Shown: positions 34,573 through 42,760 of the stretch, in pieces
How positions within the stretch are numbered: position 1 is the first letter of the stretch
How the letters are laid out: every line of letters begins with the position of its first letter
From: Levilactobacillus wangkuiensis
GTDB taxonomy: Bacteria > Bacillota > Bacilli > Lactobacillales > Lactobacillaceae
Length of the DNA: 64,000 bases
Reading direction: 5' to 3'
NCBI RefSeq assembly: GCF_016861605.1
Contig: NZ_BOLM01000006.1
Coordinates: 62,001 to 126,000 of the forward strand
The notes under the pieces: generated by a model
What the model saw: only the letters and a program-made list of their open reading frames with translations
Database searches by the model: none
What the model was told of the DNA's origin: nothing
Program-made: the position numbers and the translations under genes

Positions 34573-34680
34573 GGTATACTAAGTCTCAACAAAACTTCCG
34601 AAAGCGGGTTGCGACCCGTCATGTTACTAGTAGCACGCCTACTAGGCTGGAATAGCCTAAGGAGTGCTTTTTTGATGCTT
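34573..34680 (+). promoter_or_regulatory. Attenuator-like leader of CynX-type transporter
   Basis: A TATACT -10 at about 34573 is followed by a 90-base leader. It holds GGGT-TGCG-ACCC, then two mutually exclusive pairings: CTAGTAG-CACGC-CTACTAG, or a larger hairpin AGCAC...TAGGCT-GGAA-AGCCTA...GTGCT ended by TTTTTT. The transporter's ribosome site AAGGAG sits inside the second hairpin, one turn before the ATG. Control of transcription, translation or both is inferred. No known riboswitch class recognised. Confidence 0.6.
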
Positions 34681-35811
34681 AAAAATCCAAAAGTTTTACT
34701 GATTCTGGCCACGGCTATGAACCTGCGTCTCGCCATCACCGCCGTGACGCCCCTCTTCACCGCTATCCAGCGGTCGCTGCACGTGACAAGTTCACTGACC
34801 GCGTTACTGATTACCTTGCCCCTACTGTGTTTTTCACTAGGCGCTATCGCAACACCTCATCTGATTCAGCGCTTTGGCCCAACTACCCTACTCTGGACCA
34901 CCAATGCGCTCCTCTTACTCGCCAGTTTGTTGCGTCCCGTGACGACTGACCTGCTTTTAACAACCACCATTGTCATCGGCCTAGCCGTCGCAATCTTAAA
35001 CGTCCTGGTTCCAACTTTGATCGCGCAAACGACCGTTACCGGCGCTACTCGCCTGACCAGTGCCTACGCCGTTACCATGAACGTCGTCGCGGCACTGGGC
35101 ACCGCCATCGCCATCCCCCTAGCAACGCAATTTAGCTGGCAACTCGTGCTCCAAGGATTCGGCTTACCCGCCCTGGTCACGCTTGCCCTGTTGTGGTGGG
35201 CACCCCACCATCTTTTTGCCCAACCAACTACTGATTCTGCCCCGTCCGTTAGTTTGCGAGCCACCCTACAACACGACAAGCAGGCACGTTGGCTCACGGT
35301 GTTCATGGGCCTGCAGTCGTTGATTTTCTACAGTCTAACAACCTGGTTACCGACGATTTTTCACGCTCTGGACGCCACAACTGCCACGTCTGGCAACCTA
35401 TTGGCCGTCTTCCAACTGGTCGGCATCCCCGCCGCACTGGTGTTGACCCGGGTAACCAACTTACGATACCTTCTGTGGAGCCTGCTAGTCGGTTACGCAG
35501 TTGGGGGGCTCACGCTCCTGTGGCCCGGCCTCGGTTGGTGGCTAGCTGCCGGGCTATTGGGGTTCACCAGCTCACTGATTTTCACGCTGGCACTGACCCT
35601 CATCGCTACCAGTAGTTCTCACGTAAACGCCATCGCCAACCGTTCTGCCGTTGCCCAGTCGCTGGGCTATTTACTGGCGGCGGTTGGTCCGGTATTGCTA
35701 GGTCAAATTCACGATTTCACCGGCAGCTGGGGACCCGTCCTCGGTGTTCTTGGTGGCCTAGTGCTCCTAACGATTGGCGTCGGCTTACGGCTGACTCGCA
35801 CATCGCATTAA
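34675..35811 (+). CDS. MFS transporter, CynX/NimT family
   Basis: 378 residues with about 12 membrane helices. The start LKNPKVLLILATAMNLRLAITAVTPLF is typical of the CynX/NimT branch (cyanate, nitroimidazole and related anion or drug transport). The ATG at 34675 follows AAGGAG; an in-frame ATG at 34621 lies in the leader without a ribosome site. Substrate unknown. Expression probably depends on the alternative hairpins of the leader. Terminator at 35827. Confidence 0.8.
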   Translation: MLKNPKVLLILATAMNLRLAITAVTPLFTAIQRSLHVTSSLTALLITLPLLCFSLGAIATPHLIQRFGPTTLLWTTNALLLLASLLRPVTTDLLLTTTIVIGLAVAILNVLVPTLIAQTTVTGATRLTSAYAVTMNVVAALGTAIAIPLATQFSWQLVLQGFGLPALVTLALLWWAPHHLFAQPTTDSAPSVSLRATLQHDKQARWLTVFMGLQSLIFYSLTTWLPTIFHALDATTATSGNLLAVFQLVGIPAALVLTRVTNLRYLLWSLLVGYAVGGLTLLWPGLGWWLAAGLLGFTSSLIFTLALTLIATSSSHVNAIANRSAVAQSLGYLLAAVGPVLLGQIHDFTGSWGPVLGVLGGLVLLTIGVGLRLTRTSH

Positions 35812-35826
35812 TTCACCGCTAACCCA

Positions 35827-35870
35827 AACAACGCCAGCCCTAGTCACTAGTGACCGAGCTGGCGTTGTTT
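35827..35870 (+). terminator. Terminator of CynX-type gene
   Basis: CAACGCCAGC pairs with GCTGGCGTTG; the loop holds the palindrome GTCACTAGTGAC. Its T tract runs into a parS-like site. Confidence 0.8.
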
Positions 35871-35881
35871 CATGTGAAACA
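35866..35881. other. parS-like site, one mismatch
   Basis: TGTTTCATGTGAAACA differs from the canonical ParB site at one position. It overlaps the end of the preceding terminator. Confidence 0.65.
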
Positions 35882-35903
35882 TTCTATTCTATTGGCTAAA
35901 ATT

Positions 35904-36266
35904 CTAATACGTGGTCACGACAGCTGACATGATCTGCCAGTTGCCGGCAATCTGTTGAATCACCATCTCCGTATTCAACGGCCACGCATGTTTACCACTG
36001 CCATGGATGCTGGCAGTGACGCGGTTCTGCCCAACTAATTGCCAGCCCGTAGCGGTCGGTTGCATCGTCACGTGTTCTTCCACGGAAGAAAAGTAACGCA
36101 TCGTGCCCTGGTCCAGTTCCCGTAGCCATTCCGCCCGGGGCTGAACGTAGCCAGTCATGTGGGTCAGCGTAAAGTCCGGGCCCAGCAAACGGTCCAACGC
36201 CATTGTGTCATCGGCGGCCATGGCGGTATTGTACGCGCGGTACAGGTTTAAAATTTCTTCGTTCAT
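35904..36266 (-). CDS. NTF2-like (SnoaL/DUF4440) protein
   Basis: 120 residues forming a whole NTF2-like fold: an N-terminal helix pair (EEILNLYRAYNTAMAADD...LLGPDF) followed by strands ending GNWQIMSAVVTTY. Such proteins bind small ligands or act as isomerases; specificity cannot be told. Follows the SDR gene 36346 by 80 bases on the same strand and may be cotranscribed with it, which would place it in the MerR-controlled set. Confidence 0.75.
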   Translation of the reverse strand: MNEEILNLYRAYNTAMAADDTMALDRLLGPDFTLTHMTGYVQPRAEWLRELDQGTMRYFSSVEEHVTMQPTATGWQLVGQNRVTASIHGSGKHAWPLNTEMVIQQIAGNWQIMSAVVTTY

Positions 36267-36345
36267 CTAAATAGCCCTCTTCTGATTAATTGCATTCAGG
36301 CCAGGATTCCTCATCATTCAAACTCCACTGGCCGGCCTCACGCCC

Positions 36346-36951
36346 CTATTTCCGGTTAATGCCTAAGCTGTCACGGGAACCCAACGTTTCGTCATGAGCC
36401 AACCGCATCACCAGGTCGGCAATGCTCTTACGCGACACGTCTTGGCCCCCAAATGGTTCACCCTTCTTAGTGACCTCATAGTCGGTATCATTGCCGCCAT
36501 CAAACCAACCCGGACGAATGACCGTATAGTTCAGGTCGGAGGCTTCAATCACATCCGCCGCAGCCCGGTAACCGCGTAGCATGGGGTTGCTTTGCAGGTT
36601 ACCACTGGCACCCAGGCTAGCAGGAATTTCGTTATAAATGCCCATGGAGGCAATGAATAACAGCCGTTTGACGCCAACCGCATCCATCGCGCTCACCAAG
36701 CTTTGGGCCATGCCCGCCAGGTTGCCACTCAACGCCGCGAACACCACGTCTTGACCCTGCAAGGCCGTCTTCAACGTTACCGCATCGGTCACACTGCCAG
36801 CTAGAGTCCGCTCACGGTCGGTATTCAAGCTGCCCAACCGGTTCGTGCTCCGTGCCATCAGAGTCAGTTGATCGTCCGTATTGTCTAAAAAGTATTGCCG
36901 GGTGACACTGCCCACAGAACCCGTTGCGCCAATGATTAAGATGTTTGTCAT
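36346..36951 (-). CDS. NAD(P)H-binding atypical SDR
   Basis: 201 residues. Starts MTNILIIGATGSVGSVTRQYF, an atypical-SDR glycine motif, and carries VKRLLFIASMGIYNE and YTVIRPGWFDGG of the NAD(P)-binding/epimerase-like family. The ATG at 36951 follows GGAGGAAA. Role likely in quinone or aldehyde redox stress; the homologue at 44874 shares its layout and both have MerR-type promoters. Weak alternative: a NAD(P) sensor rather than an enzyme. Confidence 0.78.
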   Translation of the reverse strand: MTNILIIGATGSVGSVTRQYFLDNTDDQLTLMARSTNRLGSLNTDRERTLAGSVTDAVTLKTALQGQDVVFAALSGNLAGMAQSLVSAMDAVGVKRLLFIASMGIYNEIPASLGASGNLQSNPMLRGYRAAADVIEASDLNYTVIRPGWFDGGNDTDYEVTKKGEPFGGQDVSRKSIADLVMRLAHDETLGSRDSLGINRK

Positions 36952-36985
36952 ACTGATTTCCTCCAACTCGTTTTTGAATAACCTT

Positions 36986-37016
36986 AGTGTAGCGCCTTGC
37001 AGTTACTTCAAGGCAA
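36986..37016 (-). promoter_or_regulatory. MerR-type promoter of SDR 36346
   Basis: Minus strand TTGCCT-N19-TACACT; the 19-bp spacer holds the dyad CCTTGAAG...CAAGG. Over-long spacing is the hallmark of MerR-activated promoters. Confidence 0.75.
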
Positions 37017-37030
37017 GCCCTATTTTGAAA

Positions 37031-38371
37031 TTAATTTTTTTGCCGTTCTCCCGGAACAATCAAGAAGATAGCTGCTAACATCGCCAGCCCCAGCAGGACG
37101 GCACCCATGAGGATGGCGTGCTGGAACCCAACGACTTGCCCGCTAAACAAACTCTGCGTCGTTACCAGAACCGACAGCCCAACTGAGCCCCCAATCTGAT
37201 GCATCACGTTGACGACCCCCGAAGCGGCCCCAGCGTCAGTCCCCCGCGTATGGGCAACCCCAGCTGCCGTAAAGGGACTCAGCGAAAGCCCTTGGCCTAC
37301 ACCGATAACCACCATGGGCGCAGCAATCCCCCACCAGTAGCCCGTTTCGGATGCGAAGAAGCTCAACCAGAGCATCCCCGTTGCCGTCAACGCAATCCCG
37401 GTGACCAGAAGACCCCCATTGCCCCATTTAGTCGTCAACCGGGCGACCTGTAGGGCAATGATAAAGTTAACGATGGTCAGTGGGAAGAAGGCCACGCCAG
37501 CCATCAACGCGCTGAAGCCCAATTGATTTTGCATCAGCTGTGGCGTGATGAACCAGAAGCCCATCATCGCGCCCAAGTAGAGAAACCGGCCCACGTAGAC
37601 GCCAATCCGCTCACGGTCGGTAAACAATCGCAGCGGCATAATGGGTTGACCCGTCCGGTACTCCTGGTAAATGAAAAGGACTAAGAAGAGCACGGCTAAC
37701 AGAAAGGCCGGCAGTTTGGCCCAGTCACCAATGATGCTGTAGACCAAGGCACTCATCCCAATTAAGGAACTAAAGGTCCCCAGCCAATCTAATTTTCCAG
37801 ACTGACCATTGTCCTTATTTAAATGCTTAACGGCCAAATAGAACATCCAGATACTAATTGGGACATTCATAAAGAAGCCCACCCGCCAGGTCAACAGACT
37901 AGCGAAGATTCCGCCAATGACCAGGCTGACGCTGGCACCGATACCGGCCATGGCCCCGTAGTACGCAATCGCCTTGGTCCGTTCGGCACCCTCGTAGGTG
38001 TCCATCAGAATCGCCAGCGTGGTTGGTGCCAAAATGGCCGAACCCACGCCTTGAAACGCCCGTGAGGCAATGATCATCGGCGCATTAACAGCTAACCCGA
38101 CTAGCAGTGACCCGAGGCCAAACAGAATCAGCCCCAGCTCGAAGACCCGCCGCCGGCCAAATAAATCTCCGGCCCGACCACCCAGCAACAGGAAGCCACC
38201 GAATGTCAGCGAATAGGCGCTGCTGACCCAGGACAGGGTTGCCTGATTTAAGTGTAAGTCTTGGACAATCTTGACCGTCCCCGTGCAGATGATCGAGTTG
38301 TCCAAGAGAATCATGAAGTAACTCATTAAGATGACCAATAAAATCCAGTCGAATCGTTTTTGCTTTGCCAT
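37031..38371 (-). CDS. MFS drug exporter, DHA2-like
   Basis: 446 residues, about 12-14 membrane helices. Motif A as GGRAGDLFGRRRVF near residue 65; the motif C-like GIGASVSLVIGG near 147. The first helix, with DNSIICTGTVKIVQDL, is typical of EmrB/QacA-type proton antiporters. Exports toxic compounds, substrate unknown. ATG after GAGGAG. Its own MerR-type promoter at 38406 suggests induction with the redox genes nearby. Confidence 0.82.
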   Translation of the reverse strand: MAKQKRFDWILLVILMSYFMILLDNSIICTGTVKIVQDLHLNQATLSWVSSAYSLTFGGFLLLGGRAGDLFGRRRVFELGLILFGLGSLLVGLAVNAPMIIASRAFQGVGSAILAPTTLAILMDTYEGAERTKAIAYYGAMAGIGASVSLVIGGIFASLLTWRVGFFMNVPISIWMFYLAVKHLNKDNGQSGKLDWLGTFSSLIGMSALVYSIIGDWAKLPAFLLAVLFLVLFIYQEYRTGQPIMPLRLFTDRERIGVYVGRFLYLGAMMGFWFITPQLMQNQLGFSALMAGVAFFPLTIVNFIIALQVARLTTKWGNGGLLVTGIALTATGMLWLSFFASETGYWWGIAAPMVVIGVGQGLSLSPFTAAGVAHTRGTDAGAASGVVNVMHQIGGSVGLSVLVTTQSLFSGQVVGFQHAILMGAVLLGLAMLAAIFLIVPGERQKN

Positions 38372-38405
38372 AATTTTGCTCCTCGTCTTTAAGTTGATGA
38401 TTAGG

Positions 38406-38436
38406 AGTTTAGACCTTCACCTGAACTTTAAGGCAA
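38406..38436 (-). promoter_or_regulatory. MerR-type promoter of MFS exporter
   Basis: Minus strand TTGCCT-N19-TAAACT with the dyad CCTTAAAG...GAAGG in the spacer. Confidence 0.75.
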
Positions 38437-38499
38437 GGGTGAATTTAAAAAAATATCGATTTCAATAAGCCATTTTAGTTGCAAACAGCCAGCTATTCC

Positions 38500-38517
38500 T
38501 GTACAGTTTATTGTACA
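38500..38517. promoter_or_regulatory. YefM operator
   Basis: TGTACA at 38500-38505 and 38512-38517, centres 12 bp apart. This matches the known YefM/YoeB operator arrangement in E. coli. Confidence 0.75.
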
Positions 38518-38529
38518 AGGAGGGATAGT

Positions 38530-38799
38530 ATGCAAGCTGTAAATTACTCGAATTTTCGTCAAAATTTAAAATCATATCTGCAAACCATCAACGAAGATTC
38601 TGAACCCTTTATCGTTACAACTAAAGACTCCAAAGATGATGTGGTCGTTCTTTCCGTCGAAGAGTATGACTCATTAGTTGAAACTGCCAAAATCACTTCA
38701 AATGCTTATTTAATGGACAAAATCAGACGTAGTGATAAACAATTTTCTCAAGGTCAGTTTAAGGAACACGAGTTGATTGATGAGGATGCCGATGAATAA
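38530..38799 (+). CDS. yefM: YefM-type antitoxin
   Basis: 89 residues. Residues 1-55 (QAVNYSNFRQNLKSYLQTINEDSEPFIVTT...VVVLSVEEYDSL) are the Phd/YefM DNA-binding fold; the acidic C-terminus wraps the toxin. The ATG at 38530 follows GGAGGG and sits 12 bases after the operator. Overlaps the toxin gene by 8 bases (ATGAATAA), giving coupled translation. Represses its own operon and neutralises YoeB. Confidence 0.92.
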   Translation: MQAVNYSNFRQNLKSYLQTINEDSEPFIVTTKDSKDDVVVLSVEEYDSLVETAKITSNAYLMDKIRRSDKQFSQGQFKEHELIDEDADE

Positions 38800-39049
38800 A
38801 AGTTGGTCTGACGATGCCTGGGCTGACTATATGTATTGGCACGACTCAGGTAATAAACAAATGATCAAACGTATTAATCGGATTCTCAACGACATTGATC
38901 GCCACCCATTCACTGGCATCGGCAAACCAGAACCACTTAAATTTGAACTGACCGGGAAATGGTCACGCCGAATTAATAGTGAACATCGAATTATTTACCG
39001 GGTTGAAGAAGATGTTATTTACATTTACGCAGCCAGATCTCATTATTAA
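38792..39049 (+). CDS. yoeB: YoeB mRNA endoribonuclease toxin
   Basis: 85 residues, RelE/YoeB fold, full length. Cuts mRNA at the ribosomal A site when freed from YefM. Landmarks: WSDDAWADYMYW at the start, GIGKPEPLKFELTGKWSRRI in the middle and the ending IYAARSHY. The Glu (GKPEPLK), Arg (HRIIYRV) and terminal His-Tyr expected of YoeB are present, so the toxin looks active. The internal ATG at 38792 is chosen over the ATG at 38777 because it matches the start of YoeB proteins. Confidence 0.92.
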   Translation: MNKSWSDDAWADYMYWHDSGNKQMIKRINRILNDIDRHPFTGIGKPEPLKFELTGKWSRRINSEHRIIYRVEEDVIYIYAARSHY

Positions 39050-39057
39050 ACACATAA

Positions 39058-39113
39058 ATATGCCAATGAAATTGTTTTGATTCAAGACAATTTCATTGGC
39101 ACATTTTTAAACT
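39058..39113. terminator. Terminator of yefM-yoeB
   Basis: TGCCAATGAAATTGT pairs with ACAATTTCATTGGCA, with T-rich flanks on both strands. Confidence 0.88.
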
Positions 39114-39124
39114 TCATTTTTTAC

Positions 39125-39325
39125 TTAATGCTTGGGACACGATGACTTTCCCCCACCATCAGTATCCGTCAGCCGTCCGACTTTTCCACAATCTAAATAG
39201 TTCATCATTTCCTGAACATCGGTAAATACTGGTGAGTCATCCGGAATTTTTCCTAGTTCCTTGGCCTTGACCAGAGCCATCGCTCGTCTAGTTGTTTCAT
39301 TTGGCTCTACTTTCTCTGGTGTCAT
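39125..39325 (-). CDS. Orphan RelB/DinJ-like antitoxin fragment
   Basis: 66 residues. RRAMALVKAKELGKIPDDSPVF, then TDVQEMMNYLD, looks like the toxin-binding C-terminal half of RelB/DinJ antitoxins, but the N-terminal ribbon-helix-helix is missing. The tail (GGGKSSCPKH) is unusual. No YafQ/RelE gene follows. ATG at 39325 with GAGG ten bases upstream. Could be a decayed antitoxin or an independent small protein. Confidence 0.5.
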   Translation of the reverse strand: MTPEKVEPNETTRRAMALVKAKELGKIPDDSPVFTDVQEMMNYLDCGKVGRLTDTDGGGKSSCPKH

Positions 39326-39412
39326 CGGATCACATCCTCTGATAGCATTATGACACAGAAATAGCACTTGATAGATATAGACAACTCACAAAGCATATCT
39401 GGGACCCTGAGT

Positions 39413-39985
39413 CTACTTTGATTTTTTCAATCGCGTCCGAATCCGACTCAACGACACCGGGGTCATCCCCAAATAAGACGCCACCAGATGCAGCGGCACC
39501 CGGTCCAAGATTTCCGGGGCATCGACTGCCAACTTCTGGTAACGCTCAACCGGCGAATACTGAAGCTGGTCGAAGAAAATGTTGCGGTAGGCGATGAACC
39601 GTTCGCAAACGAACCGCGTAACGGCGGGTTCAATCGCCGGATACTTTTGTTGAATACGGTCGGCATCTGCCCGACTGAGCATCAGGACCTCAGTGTCCTC
39701 GAAACTCTCAATGGAAAAGCCACTGGGCTGGCCCAGGTAGAAGCTTTCAAAGGAAGAAACCAGCTGATTCTCGAAGAAAAATTGGAGAGTTACATCCTTG
39801 CCCGCACTATTGTGCCAGAGCCGCAGCGCCCCTTGCGTGATGATAAAAATTTCGGTGGCCACGTCCCCCTCCGCGAGTAGCGTCGTGCCCGCAGGAACCT
39901 TTTTAGTGACAAACAAATTCTGTAGCTCTGCCCAGTGCGCGCCAATTTCCGGAAATTTTTGAACTAAGTAGGCTGGTGCGACCAT
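39413..39985 (-). CDS. Crp/Fnr family regulator
   Basis: 190 residues. Cyclic-nucleotide-binding-type beta roll at 15-115 (VPAGTTLLAEGDVATEIFIITQGALRLW) followed by a short helix-turn-helix at 165-186 (HLVASYLGMTPVSLSRIRTRL). No Fnr-type cysteine cluster, so it does not sense oxygen by an iron-sulfur centre. Divergent from the NAD(P)H oxidoreductase 40085, with a palindrome between them. ATG at 39985 after GGGGACGG. Likely controls that oxidoreductase. Confidence 0.8.
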   Translation of the reverse strand: MVAPAYLVQKFPEIGAHWAELQNLFVTKKVPAGTTLLAEGDVATEIFIITQGALRLWHNSAGKDVTLQFFFENQLVSSFESFYLGQPSGFSIESFEDTEVLMLSRADADRIQQKYPAIEPAVTRFVCERFIAYRNIFFDQLQYSPVERYQKLAVDAPEILDRVPLHLVASYLGMTPVSLSRIRTRLKKSK

Positions 39986-40011
39986 GTTGCCGTCCCCTTT
40001 CACTGACCCCG

Positions 40012-40025
40012 TTAACATATGTTAA
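40012..40025. promoter_or_regulatory. Palindromic operator TTAACATATGTTAA
   Basis: Perfect 14-bp palindrome in the divergent region between the Crp/Fnr-type regulator and the oxidoreductase. Candidate site for that regulator. Confidence 0.6.
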
Positions 40026-40084
40026 TGCCGATGACGGGCACCCCGTCTATACTCACTGTATTAACTAAAAACGAGGTCTTACTT

Positions 40085-40675
40085 ATGAAAACTGTTATCG
40101 TCTTTGATCATCCCTACACCGCAACTGCTGGCAACAACGTGCCCCACCACCGCTCATTCTTGGCGGCATTACTGAAACGCGTCATGACCCAGCTGCGTCA
40201 GGAAAATAATGAAATTGATTTAATAGATCTGCATGCGGATGGCTTCAATCCGGTCATGTCCGCCGCCGACCTCAGCAATTGGCGCCGTGGACAGGCCATC
40301 GACCCGCAAGTCGCCGACTACCAGCAACGCCTGCTCGCGGCCGACCGGATCATCTTCATGTTCCCAGTTTGGTGGGAAGTCATGCCGGCCATGACCAAGG
40401 GTTTTCTCGACAAGGTTTACGCCAAGGGACAACTGTATCAGGCCGACACCATGAAGACCAAGCTGACCAAGCAGCCGCAGATTGACATCATCACGACCAT
40501 GAGCACGCCCAACCTACTTTATCGCCTGGTGTTTGGCGCGCCGCTAGCCAAGCTCCTCTTCCGGGGCACCTTCCTGAAGACGCGCCTCTGGCATTTCAAA
40601 TGGCACAACTTCGCCCAAGTCGAGAAGAAAACGTTGGCGCAGCGGCAACAGATTCTACAGAAATTCACCATTTAA
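40085..40675 (+). CDS. NAD(P)H-dependent flavin oxidoreductase (Flavodoxin_2)
   Basis: 196 residues of the quinone reductase/flavodoxin-2 family. FMN-site landmarks: VFDHPYTATAGNN-like phosphate loop, FMFPVWWEVMPAMTKGFLDKVYAKG near residue 100. Reduces quinones or other acceptors with NAD(P)H. The ATG at 40085 follows CGAGG; an upstream in-frame ATG overlaps the operator and is rejected. Probably regulated by the divergent Crp/Fnr-type gene. Confidence 0.82.
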   Translation: MKTVIVFDHPYTATAGNNVPHHRSFLAALLKRVMTQLRQENNEIDLIDLHADGFNPVMSAADLSNWRRGQAIDPQVADYQQRLLAADRIIFMFPVWWEVMPAMTKGFLDKVYAKGQLYQADTMKTKLTKQPQIDIITTMSTPNLLYRLVFGAPLAKLLFRGTFLKTRLWHFKWHNFAQVEKKTLAQRQQILQKFTI

Positions 40676-40679
40676 TTCT

Positions 40680-40722
40680 TAAAAACACGTTCTAACTAAT
40701 TGAAGTTACAACGTGTTTTTGT
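40680..40722 (+). terminator. Terminator of oxidoreductase gene
   Basis: AAAAACACGTT pairs with AACGTGTTTTT. Confidence 0.8.
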
Positions 40723-40873
40723 TATTAATCATTAATTTTTACGGCTAACGGTTGGGCCCACAGCTCGGGCACCCGTCCCTTTCCCCATATCTATTATACC
40801 ATGGCCGTCCGGCGAAAAACAGACTGGTCATTGCCGCCAAAGCGCGTAAACTAGAGGCCTCGGAGGTGATTGG

Positions 40874-42682
40874 ATGGCACAATCAGAGGCTCACCATCTA
40901 CAGGAGATTTATCAACGGCTAATGACCGACAGTCAGCGACTCACCCAACAATTGGCCGAACTGACCGTCACGGCCCGCGCCATGAAGCAACAGCTCAATG
41001 GTGAGGGCCACCTCGACCTGGGGACCTTCAGTGATCAACTAGAGACCTTTGCCAGTATCGAGGCCGGCAACCGGCAAATTGATGCCCTGAACGCCCGCCA
41101 CGATACGGCCGTCACCCGTTTGGCCCACGCGCAATTACTCTTGCCCCAAGCCTACTTTGCCAAACTGCAACTCGACTTTGGCGACGGCGATGCGGAGGCC
41201 CTCTATCTCGGCAAGGTCGGCTACACCGATGAAAATACCAACGACCTGATTTACGATTGGCGTGCTCCCGTGGCCGACGCGTACTACGCCAACCGGACCG
41301 GAGCGACCAGCTATCAGGCTAATGGGCGCACTATCCCCGTGACGGTGACCCAGCGGCAACAATTTATCATCGACCACGACCAGCTCCAACAGGTCATCGA
41401 CACCAACGCGGCCATCGGCGACCCGCTGTTACTAGACGTGCTCGCCAGTAATCGCAGCGGTGGCTTGCAGGAAATCACGGCCACCATCCAACAGGAACAA
41501 AACGCCATCATCCGTGAAAGTAGCCAGTCCACCGTCCTGGTCGACGGCGTGGCCGGTAGTGGCAAGACGTCCGTGCTCCTACAGCGCGTAGCCTACCAAC
41601 TGTATCGCCATCGCGATAGCTGGACACCCGAAGACATCCTGATTCTGACCCCCAACGTCGCCTTCAGCCGCTACATTCGCGGTGTATTACCGGCGTTAGG
41701 TGAGGCCGAACCGCTGAGCACGACCTACCTACATTTGGTCCAATCCTGGGGCCGGCGGTTTGGGGTGACCATCCCAACCACGGCTGGCAACCACCTCGCC
41801 GAACTGGCGCAAATTATTCAAGAACCCTTGGTCCAAACGCCAGCCGGTCTCGCCCCAGCGGCGTACGCACAATCCAATGACCGCACGGCGCTCCTGTCCC
41901 GTATGCAACGGGCCTGGCGCTGGCTACAGGCCGTCGACCGCGTGCCGGAAGACATCAACGAGTGGCTCGACTGGCCGGCATTTGCGCAGGAACTGGGATT
42001 GGCTGAACTGACCCCCTATGACCAACTCTACCTTCTGCTTCGCTTCACGAACTTCCAGCAAACCACCACCGCGGCGCTCTTTGTGGACGAGGCCCAGGAC
42101 TACGCCGCTGACACCTGGCTATTCCTGACGGCCCTCTACCACAACGCCGACCTCACCATCGTGGGCGACCACCGCCAACGGCTTACGGGCCAGGCCGTCA
42201 CGATTGCCGACTACTTTGACCCGGCCCAAACGGCGGTGCGCCATCTCACCACCAGCTACCGCGCAACCGGTGAGATCACACGCTTCTTCGCCCAGTTTGC
42301 GGGGGATTGGCGAACCACGATTCAGGCGGTCCAGACCGCCGGCACGGCACCGCAAGTCTTGGAAAACGCCGATTTGACAAACGTGCTTGCGGACCTACCA
42401 GCGACCACTGGCCAAAGCATTGGTATCCTGACACCCTCGCCGCAACGGGCAACTGAGCTCGCCGCGCAATTGCCCGCCGCCCAACTGCTTACGGGTGAAG
42501 GCACCCGAACCGTTCGCCCAGGCACCAATGTCATACCGCTGACCGTGGCCAAGGGCTTGGAGTTTGACTTCGCCGTGGTCATCGACTGGACGGCCCCCTT
42601 CTATACGGACGACCCCCTCGGCGACAATCGCCGGTATGTGGCGGCTTCTCGGGGAACTAAGGGTTTGATTCTAATTAAATAA
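40874..42682 (+). CDS. helD: HelD-like UvrD/Rep-type ATPase
   Basis: 602 residues. An N-terminal coiled coil (1-110), a lead-in with YIGKVGYTDENTNDL-type sequence and YDWRAPVADAYY typical of HelD, Walker A VDGVAGSGKTSVLLQR near 232, Walker B LFVDEAQDY near 400 and a C-terminal motif VAKGLEFDFAVVIDW. HelD frees stalled RNA polymerase from DNA (established in Bacillus). About 170 residues shorter than B. subtilis HelD; gaps in the middle are likely. ATG after GGAGGTGAT. Single gene with its own terminator. Confidence 0.87.
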   Translation: MAQSEAHHLQEIYQRLMTDSQRLTQQLAELTVTARAMKQQLNGEGHLDLGTFSDQLETFASIEAGNRQIDALNARHDTAVTRLAHAQLLLPQAYFAKLQLDFGDGDAEALYLGKVGYTDENTNDLIYDWRAPVADAYYANRTGATSYQANGRTIPVTVTQRQQFIIDHDQLQQVIDTNAAIGDPLLLDVLASNRSGGLQEITATIQQEQNAIIRESSQSTVLVDGVAGSGKTSVLLQRVAYQLYRHRDSWTPEDILILTPNVAFSRYIRGVLPALGEAEPLSTTYLHLVQSWGRRFGVTIPTTAGNHLAELAQIIQEPLVQTPAGLAPAAYAQSNDRTALLSRMQRAWRWLQAVDRVPEDINEWLDWPAFAQELGLAELTPYDQLYLLLRFTNFQQTTTAALFVDEAQDYAADTWLFLTALYHNADLTIVGDHRQRLTGQAVTIADYFDPAQTAVRHLTTSYRATGEITRFFAQFAGDWRTTIQAVQTAGTAPQVLENADLTNVLADLPATTGQSIGILTPSPQRATELAAQLPAAQLLTGEGTRTVRPGTNVIPLTVAKGLEFDFAVVIDWTAPFYTDDPLGDNRRYVAASRGTKGLILIK

Positions 42683-42690
42683 TGAGCTTG

Positions 42691-42727
42691 CAAAAGGCGC
42701 ACATCTAATTGATGTGCGTCTTTTTAA
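42691..42727. terminator. Terminator of helD and of ADH operon
   Basis: AAAGGCGCACATC pairs with GATGTGCGTCTTT; lies between convergent genes. Confidence 0.85.
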
Positions 42728-42760
42728 TAATTGTATTATTAATAATTAGATCGATTAGAA

